Shown here: positions 5,554 to 9,284 of the stretch, in pieces
Layout of the letters: each line of letters opens with the position of its first letter
Numbering within the stretch: position 1 is the stretch's first letter
Source of the DNA: Candidatus Omnitrophota bacterium
Lineage (GTDB): Bacteria > Omnitrophota > Gorgyraeia > Duberdicusellales > 4484-171
Length of the DNA stretch: 9,284 nucleotides
NCBI GenBank assembly: GCA_023228195.1
Contig: JALOBR010000055.1
Location: 1-9,284 of the forward strand
Direction of reading: 5' to 3'
The notes under the pieces: generated by a model
What the model saw: only the letters and a program-made list of their open reading frames with translations
Database searches by the model: none
Told to the model about the DNA's origin: nothing
Translations under genes and position numbers: made by a program

Positions 5554-6162
5554 TTACTCCGCTTTAAATCCTATGGGGTCGCTATCCGTATTCTGCAGAA
5601 TAAGTGTTGGCGTCAGATATTTTTCTACAAGCGTTTCAAATTTCTCGTAAACAGCTTTATCTATTTTCCATGAGCTCTCCTCGATTAAAGGTTTTCCAAG
5701 AAGCAAACCATCCTTATCGAAATATGGCGGGTTGACCACCTGAAAATATGGTTTTTCCGTTCGATTAACGATAATGATCTTCGCCTTCCAGAATTCACTG
5801 ATCAGGTTAAGGCGTTCTTTATCGTTATTATGGGATTTCCCATCCCAACGAAATTTTACCTCAAGAAAAACAGGCTCTCCTTTTACATCGATCACAATAA
5901 AATCAGGAATTGTCCTGATCCTCTCCCCTACATCGCTATATCGGGAAAAATTCTGCTGGATCTGCGTAAGATTCTGGAGGATCGCCTCATATCCAAAACG
6001 GTATACGATATTGCCAGATTGTTTAAGCAGATCCTCAACTAAAGTCTCCGCCATCCGGCCCTTAAGCATGCTTTCCGGATCAAAATTTTTTGGATTCATA
6101 AGCTGGCTAAATTTAAAAATAAAAATTAAACCTAGTCCTGTGTTTTTTCTCCTCCTGGGCAC
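5554..6162 (-). CDS. Free-standing PD-(D/E)XK nuclease-like protein, up to 202 aa
   Basis: GRMAETLVEDLLKQSG (Glu39), RTIPDFIVID (Pro86-Asp87) and PVFLEVKFRWDG (Glu101-x-Lys103) form a complete E - PD - ExK nuclease site in the right order. Further strands (AKIIIVNRTEKPYFQVVNP) match the restriction-endonuclease fold. No particular family is recognised. The frame opens with a GTG at 6162, four bases after the stop of the Mrr-like gene, suggesting translational coupling. However the first 21 residues (KNTGLGLIFIF...) look non-native, and ATG at 6099 gives MNPKNFDPESM and may be the true start. An AGGAGG lies at 6157-6152 on the minus strand but has no start codon at the right distance. It is the last gene of the 9284-5554 run. 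Confidence 0.72.
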   Translation of the reverse strand: MPRRRKNTGLGLIFIFKFSQLMNPKNFDPESMLKGRMAETLVEDLLKQSGNIVYRFGYEAILQNLTQIQQNFSRYSDVGERIRTIPDFIVIDVKGEPVFLEVKFRWDGKSHNNDKERLNLISEFWKAKIIIVNRTEKPYFQVVNPPYFDKDGLLLGKPLIEESSWKIDKAVYEKFETLVEKYLTPTLILQNTDSDPIGFKAE

Positions 6163-6166
6163 ATAT

Positions 6167-6859
6167 TTATAATTCTTTAGTAAAACTGCACTTTGGATAG
6201 CTAGAACAACCGTAAAACTTCCCGAATTTACCGTCTTTTTTGATTAGATTCCCTCCGCATTGCGGACATTTGTTCCTATTCGCTTCTTCTGGCGATAATT
6301 TTGGAGCGCCGCTTTCTTTTTCGGCAAGCCTTATATACTTAATAAGCTTCTGCTCATCTATCAATTCGATCGGTTTATCTTCCGCGAATTTTTCCGCTTC
6401 AAGCGTAAATTTGTTGGTAGTGATAAAATATCCTTTTCCTTTTGCCAAATGATCGGCGATCGCGCCGTAAAAATCACGGACCGCTCCGACGCCAACCTCC
6501 TGAGTTATGAACTTCTTGCACTGGATATGATGTTTAATGCCATCTTTTTCGGCAATAACATCTATCCCGCCGTCATGCGACCTTCCGATCGCTTCCGCCT
6601 TAAACCCTAACCGCGAAAAAAGTTCTGCGATATATTCTTCGAATTCATCAGGCTTCATCCCTCTCAGAGACCGGATCAAATCGCGGTCCGACCTCCATCT
6701 TTCTCCCCGAATAAAATTATTATAGTTTTGCCAACGATGGAACCAATTCGGTAAAATTATTTCCAAAAAGATTCTTAAAAACAAAATGGCCGCAAGTATG
6801 GCCCAAATAGGCCAAAGTTTGAAAAATATATCCCACCAATTTATTGTAAGATCCAGCAT
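6167..6859 (-). CDS. Membrane-anchored Mrr-type nuclease with topoisomerase zinc finger, 230 aa
   Basis: Three parts in order. First, an N-terminal hydrophobic segment (about residues 10-38) that anchors the protein. Second, a Mrr_cat (restriction endonuclease type IV-like) domain at about 62-178: LRGMKPDEFEEYIAELF (Glu75 region), DGGIDVIAEKDG (Asp100) and HIQCKKF (Gln113-x-Lys115, the QxK variant usual in Mrr). Third, a C-terminal zf-C4_Topoisom finger at 197-230: CPQC, then CSSYPKC (Cys198, Cys201, Cys218, Cys224). Mrr proteins cut modified or foreign DNA; the topoisomerase-type finger binds single-stranded DNA in DNA topoisomerase I. The Mrr + zinc finger combination is known in bacteria. 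Location would be the inner face of the membrane. It lies 21 bases after the NERD gene and four before the PD-(D/E)XK frame. Confidence 0.87.
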   Translation of the reverse strand: MLDLTINWWDIFFKLWPIWAILAAILFLRIFLEIILPNWFHRWQNYNNFIRGERWRSDRDLIRSLRGMKPDEFEEYIAELFSRLGFKAEAIGRSHDGGIDVIAEKDGIKHHIQCKKFITQEVGVGAVRDFYGAIADHLAKGKGYFITTNKFTLEAEKFAEDKPIELIDEQKLIKYIRLAEKESGAPKLSPEEANRNKCPQCGGNLIKKDGKFGKFYGCSSYPKCSFTKEL

Positions 6860-6880
6860 CTTTTTTAAGCTTATTAATAG

Positions 6881-7960
6881 TTATCTATACCAAGAATGCT
6901 TGCCTGACGACAAACGATCCGATATTTCTTTCACCTGGTTCTCGTAAAAAACAGGCCTAAAGTAATTTATATACCCGATAACTTCGCTCAAAGTGAGTAT
7001 TTTTATATGTTGATACTCCGTATCCGGCTTACTATCCATGGTTAAAAGAATATTTTTTAATGAAATTTTCTGCTTCCCCCAATTGCTAACAAACGTTTGC
7101 AAATGCAAATTTTGCAGATAAATAAATAACGCATAGCTCGACCTGCGAAGTTGAGCTACTGGAGAAAACAAGTTTGGGTTCTCCATCGAGTCCCTACCCC
7201 AATTTTTTGTTTCAATGATAAAAACACCGGGCGGCCCAATAACTATATGGTCGATTTGAATTGTACAAATATGATCGACTTTGCCATTTTCGTCTTTCTT
7301 GTGCAGCGGCGGATGTATTTCCAGCTGAAAATCGTTGATTACCTTATATGTATCGGGCAACCCCTTTAACTCTTCGACAGCCCTTTGTTCTCCTATAGCC
7401 CCCGATAGTAACTTTTCTTTCTCTTTGAGATATATCGCCGCCCTCTTAATTTTTTCTATCTCTGGCCGGGTCCTTTCTAAAGTTATCGATTCAATATTAT
7501 TTTTTTTAAAATTAATATTATCAATCATTGACGACATACTAGAAATGTAAGACCCAAACGGAAGTTTCACTTCATTTTCAAAATCGAATTCCAAAATATC
7601 TTTCCTGCGAGATAATGATATTCTCCTATAAGCAAAATATAATTTCTTAAAAATATTACTTTCAATTTCTGAATAACGGCTCAGCTCTGCCTTTATCTCT
7701 TCCTTCTCTTTTCTTAGCAAATCTTCTCTGTCTTTTATTTTGTTCTGATATTCCATTTTCAGGTCAGTAAGACGCCGCTCCGACTCCTTTATTTCTTGCA
7801 ATAAATTTTCCTTGCAGCCATCTTTAGCTATCTCTACCCTTCTTTCCCAATCTTTTTTAAATAAAAAAATTTCTTCGAGCGATTTAAAATCTAAACCAAA
7901 AATATAGAGATCCAATCTCAGCTGTTTTAACGTCTCGACTTCTCCTAATATAATTGCCAT
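6881..7960 (-). CDS. Coiled-coil NERD-domain nuclease-like protein, 359 aa
   Basis: Residues about 35-105 are strongly charged heptad-like helix (a coiled coil); 105-185 are helical. The NERD domain follows: SGAIGEQRAVEEL (Glu191), IQIDHIVIGPPGVFIIETKNWGRD (Asp237; Glu250-x-Lys252), then LRRSSYALFIYLQ and a C-terminal stretch with ILLTMDSKPD. It has the typical order and spacing of NERD proteins, and the PD-(D/E)XK-type residues are intact. No membrane helix, unlike the NERD protein at 956-1693, from which it differs in almost all of its sequence. Start ATG at 7960, four bases after the stop of the small membrane protein, so the two are probably translated together. No Shine-Dalgarno. Confidence 0.85.
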   Translation of the reverse strand: MAIILGEVETLKQLRLDLYIFGLDFKSLEEIFLFKKDWERRVEIAKDGCKENLLQEIKESERRLTDLKMEYQNKIKDREDLLRKEKEEIKAELSRYSEIESNIFKKLYFAYRRISLSRRKDILEFDFENEVKLPFGSYISSMSSMIDNINFKKNNIESITLERTRPEIEKIKRAAIYLKEKEKLLSGAIGEQRAVEELKGLPDTYKVINDFQLEIHPPLHKKDENGKVDHICTIQIDHIVIGPPGVFIIETKNWGRDSMENPNLFSPVAQLRRSSYALFIYLQNLHLQTFVSNWGKQKISLKNILLTMDSKPDTEYQHIKILTLSEVIGYINYFRPVFYENQVKEISDRLSSGKHSWYR

Positions 7961-7964
7961 CTAA

Positions 7965-8156
7965 TTATTTTTTAGTGTTCTCGGCGATTTGTCTCAACGA
8001 ATTAGCAATATCTTTTAATAAGTCAACGATATAACCAACTCGCCAATACCAAAGGGCTATATTGCGCGAAATGAAAAGTATAGCAAAAATTATTAAAAAA
8101 CCGATGACTAATGACCCGAAATCGAACGAAGGATAAAATGGAGACGAAGAATACAT
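7965..8156 (-). CDS. Small single-helix membrane protein, 63 aa
   Basis: A short Ser/Pro/Phe-rich start is followed by one hydrophobic helix (about residues 14-32, GSLVIGFLIIFAILFIS), then RNIALWYWRV and an amphipathic helix ending DLLKDIANSLRQIAENTKK. Small proteins with a membrane helix followed by a 'W.....IV.LLK.I...L' tail are common orphans in bacteria. No enzymatic motif. It is translated just ahead of the coiled-coil NERD gene, separated by four bases, so it may anchor or control that protein. ATG at 8156 with an A/T-only leader. Too small to assign a function. Confidence 0.68.
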   Translation of the reverse strand: MYSSSPFYPSFDFGSLVIGFLIIFAILFISRNIALWYWRVGYIVDLLKDIANSLRQIAENTKK

Positions 8157-8222
8157 AAATTTTATTTTAAAAAATTAATTTATTATCTCTGAATATTATC
8201 GACCTACTTATTATTTTTATAA

Positions 8223-8242
8223 GTCAAACAAATATTTTTGAC
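8223..8242. promoter_or_regulatory. 20-bp inverted repeat in the spacer before the small membrane gene
   Basis: GTCAAA (8223-8228) and TTTGAC (8237-8242) are perfect arms with an eight-base centre, in the 97-base spacer between the zinc-ribbon and small membrane genes. A TATAAT directly follows the zinc-ribbon stop (8253-8248, minus strand). It could mark an internal promoter or operator, so the genes below it may be a separate unit. Confidence 0.35.
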
Positions 8243-8253
8243 GGGGCATTATA

Positions 8254-8643
8254 CTACAACAAATCTCTCCTCGCGAATTTAGGTTTATAAACAGGCTCTC
8301 TTCCTTCTATGTTAAATAGGTTATTGCACTGAGGACACTTTCCACTATCTGCGCTCGGATAAGATTTGATAACTCTTATCAGTTTCCTATATGCATCCCA
8401 ACAATTCGGACAGAATGGTCCATCCCCATTGCTTTTTTTATAGTAGACGCTGATTCTGAATTCCAAGTCTTCGCTACAAGCCAACAACTCTTTCAGCTTT
8501 TTATTTTCTTCTTCTAACTCTGCCACTCTTTTTTGCATCTCTAAAAGTTTTTCCTGAGCCTCTAGAATCTGCTTATATTGTTCAATTTTTCCAGCTTCCT
8601 GTAAGACTTGTCCCACAGATTTTAAATCATCAAATATTGCCAT
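8254..8643 (-). CDS. Coiled-coil zinc-ribbon protein, 129 aa
   Basis: Residues about 20-55 form a heptad-patterned coiled coil (LEAQEKLLEMQKRVAELEEENK). The C-terminal half has GPFCPNCWD (Cys78, Cys81) and GKCPQCNNLF (Cys103, Cys106), two CxxC knuckles 21 residues apart that would bind one zinc. The pattern 'coiled coil - E.R...Y - DGPFCP.CWD - K.IR - CP.C' is a recurrent small protein family of unknown function, seen in phage, mobile-element and accessory regions. It is likely an adaptor or nucleic-acid-binding protein rather than an enzyme. It lies 27 bases after the metallopeptidase gene. ATG at 8643 is the first start in frame and begins MAIFDDL; no Shine-Dalgarno. Confidence 0.75.
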   Translation of the reverse strand: MAIFDDLKSVGQVLQEAGKIEQYKQILEAQEKLLEMQKRVAELEEENKKLKELLACSEDLEFRISVYYKKSNGDGPFCPNCWDAYRKLIRVIKSYPSADSGKCPQCNNLFNIEGREPVYKPKFARRDLL

Positions 8644-8670
8644 ATATTTAAATTAAACGTTTATAATTAA

Positions 8671-9284
8671 TCATCTTATTGAGCAACCTATTATTTCCAG
8701 TTTGTCTTTTGTTTTTTGCCAGTTTGGGTATTTTTTTTCAAGCAAATTAAAAAACTTTTTATCATGATTTTCGTGTTTAGAATGGCACAATTCGTGAGTG
8801 ATAACATAGTCGATGCAATCTTTTGATACACAAATCAATTTTGGGTTGAGAATGATTTTATTACTTTTTAAAAAGCTTCCCCATCTTTTATCCATTTTTT
8901 TGATTATAAGGAACGGTTGCTGCTCATAGCCAAAATTGCTAGCTACAAGGGCAATCCTCTCCGCAAAAACATTTTCCATTTTTATACGGTACCAGCTATC
9001 CAGCATTTTTTTATTGTAATCACCGTCACGAACGCCTCTCTTAGTATAAATGGTTATTTTCCCTCTATCTAAAGCGACCTTGTCTTCTTTCGAGCTTTTT
9101 ACCAACAAACGGTATTGGCGGCCCAAGTATAAGAACGATTCTCCGGAGAAATATTCTTTCTCGTATAGTTTTCTTTGATATTTTTTAAAAAAACCAAGCT
9201 GTTTCTCCAGCCAAAACCATTTCCGCCTCAAAAATATTTCTACCCTCTCGGTACTCGCTTCAACCGGACATTTTAAAATTATCT
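8671..9284 (-). CDS. YgjP/M48-type (DUF45) zinc metallopeptidase, N-terminus beyond the window
   Basis: KRWGSFL (visible residues 132-138), IILNPKLICVSKDCIDYVITHELCH (HELCH 163-167) and ENHDKKFFNLLEKKYP (third ligand His173) give the hallmark of the YgjP-like family, with HExxH and a downstream His. The family is often found beside type I restriction genes (hsdR), where its role is not settled. A TTG at 9231 could be taken as the start, but the frame stays open to the edge and reads LKCPVEASTERVEIFLRRKW before it, matching the family's N-terminal 'P.gt...v..F......W' strand. So the true start lies to the right of 9284. The gene is the first visible member of the nuclease operon. Confidence 0.85.
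   Translation of the reverse strand, partial: IILKCPVEASTERVEIFLRRKWFWLEKQLGFFKKYQRKLYEKEYFSGESFLYLGRQYRLLVKSSKEDKVALDRGKITIYTKRGVRDGDYNKKMLDSWYRIKMENVFAERIALVASNFGYEQQPFLIIKKMDKRWGSFLKSNKIILNPKLICVSKDCIDYVITHELCHSKHENHDKKFFNLLEKKYPNWQKTKDKLEIIGCSIR

Noticed and set aside
5774..6172. 132-codon plus-strand ORF
   Set aside because: Antisense of the PD-(D/E)XK gene; composition is typical of a shadow frame.
1..9284. CRISPR array, tRNA or rRNA genes, transposase, prophage genes
   Set aside because: Read through for regularly spaced repeats, cloverleaf-type segments and DDE/Y1/integrase motifs; none seen.

Overview
The window is 9,284 bases of AT-rich bacterial DNA in which every supported gene lies on the minus strand, so transcription runs from high to low coordinates. 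I infer a Candidate Phyla Radiation (Patescibacteria, perhaps Parcubacteria-like) genome. The reasons are short tightly packed genes, many small orphan proteins, a lysine-rich single-pass exported protein with the TNLKYLAIV-type anchor common in that group, almost no recognisable Shine-Dalgarno sites, and compact GC-rich structured blocks in otherwise AT-rich spacers. There is no rRNA, tRNA or ribosomal protein gene to confirm this, so the placement is moderate confidence at best.

Layout in the direction of transcription (right to left). (a) 9284-5554 is a probable operon: a YgjP/M48-type zinc metallopeptidase (its start lies beyond the window), a coiled-coil zinc-ribbon protein, a 63-residue membrane protein, a coiled-coil NERD nuclease, a membrane-anchored Mrr-type nuclease with a topoisomerase-type zinc finger, and a free-standing PD-(D/E)XK nuclease. 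(b) 5553-5275 has no credible gene; it holds an AT-rich inverted repeat, a GC-rich structured block and a promoter with a dyad. (c) 5274-4636 is a histidine phosphatase (phosphoglycerate mutase-like), and 4569-3469 an exported PsbP-like protein. (d) 3398-2465 is a small transcription unit: promoter, a 28-codon ORF starting six bases after the -10 box, an 88-residue orphan, and a VRR-NUC-like nuclease. (e) 2464-2180 is a geneless structured spacer. (f) 2179-956 is a pair of nucleases: a NOV_C/DUF3883-like protein and a two-helix membrane NERD protein. (g) 888-1 holds a promoter with a 20-bp near-palindrome, a HELLH zincin-like protein, and the N-terminus of a shikimate kinase-like P-loop enzyme.

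The striking content is six different proteins of the PD-(D/E)XK nuclease superfamily in about 7 kb, each with visible catalytic-type residues, none accompanied by a methyltransferase, helicase or ATPase inside the window. Two of the six are membrane-anchored and a separate small membrane protein sits in the same run. The metallopeptidase at the right edge belongs to a family often found next to type I restriction genes. The simplest reading is a defence island in a reduced genome made of solitary nucleases and small partners. The alternative is machinery for degrading or importing foreign DNA at the membrane. Ordinary genes (phosphatase, exported protein, kinase) are interspersed, so this may be several separately acquired modules rather than one system.
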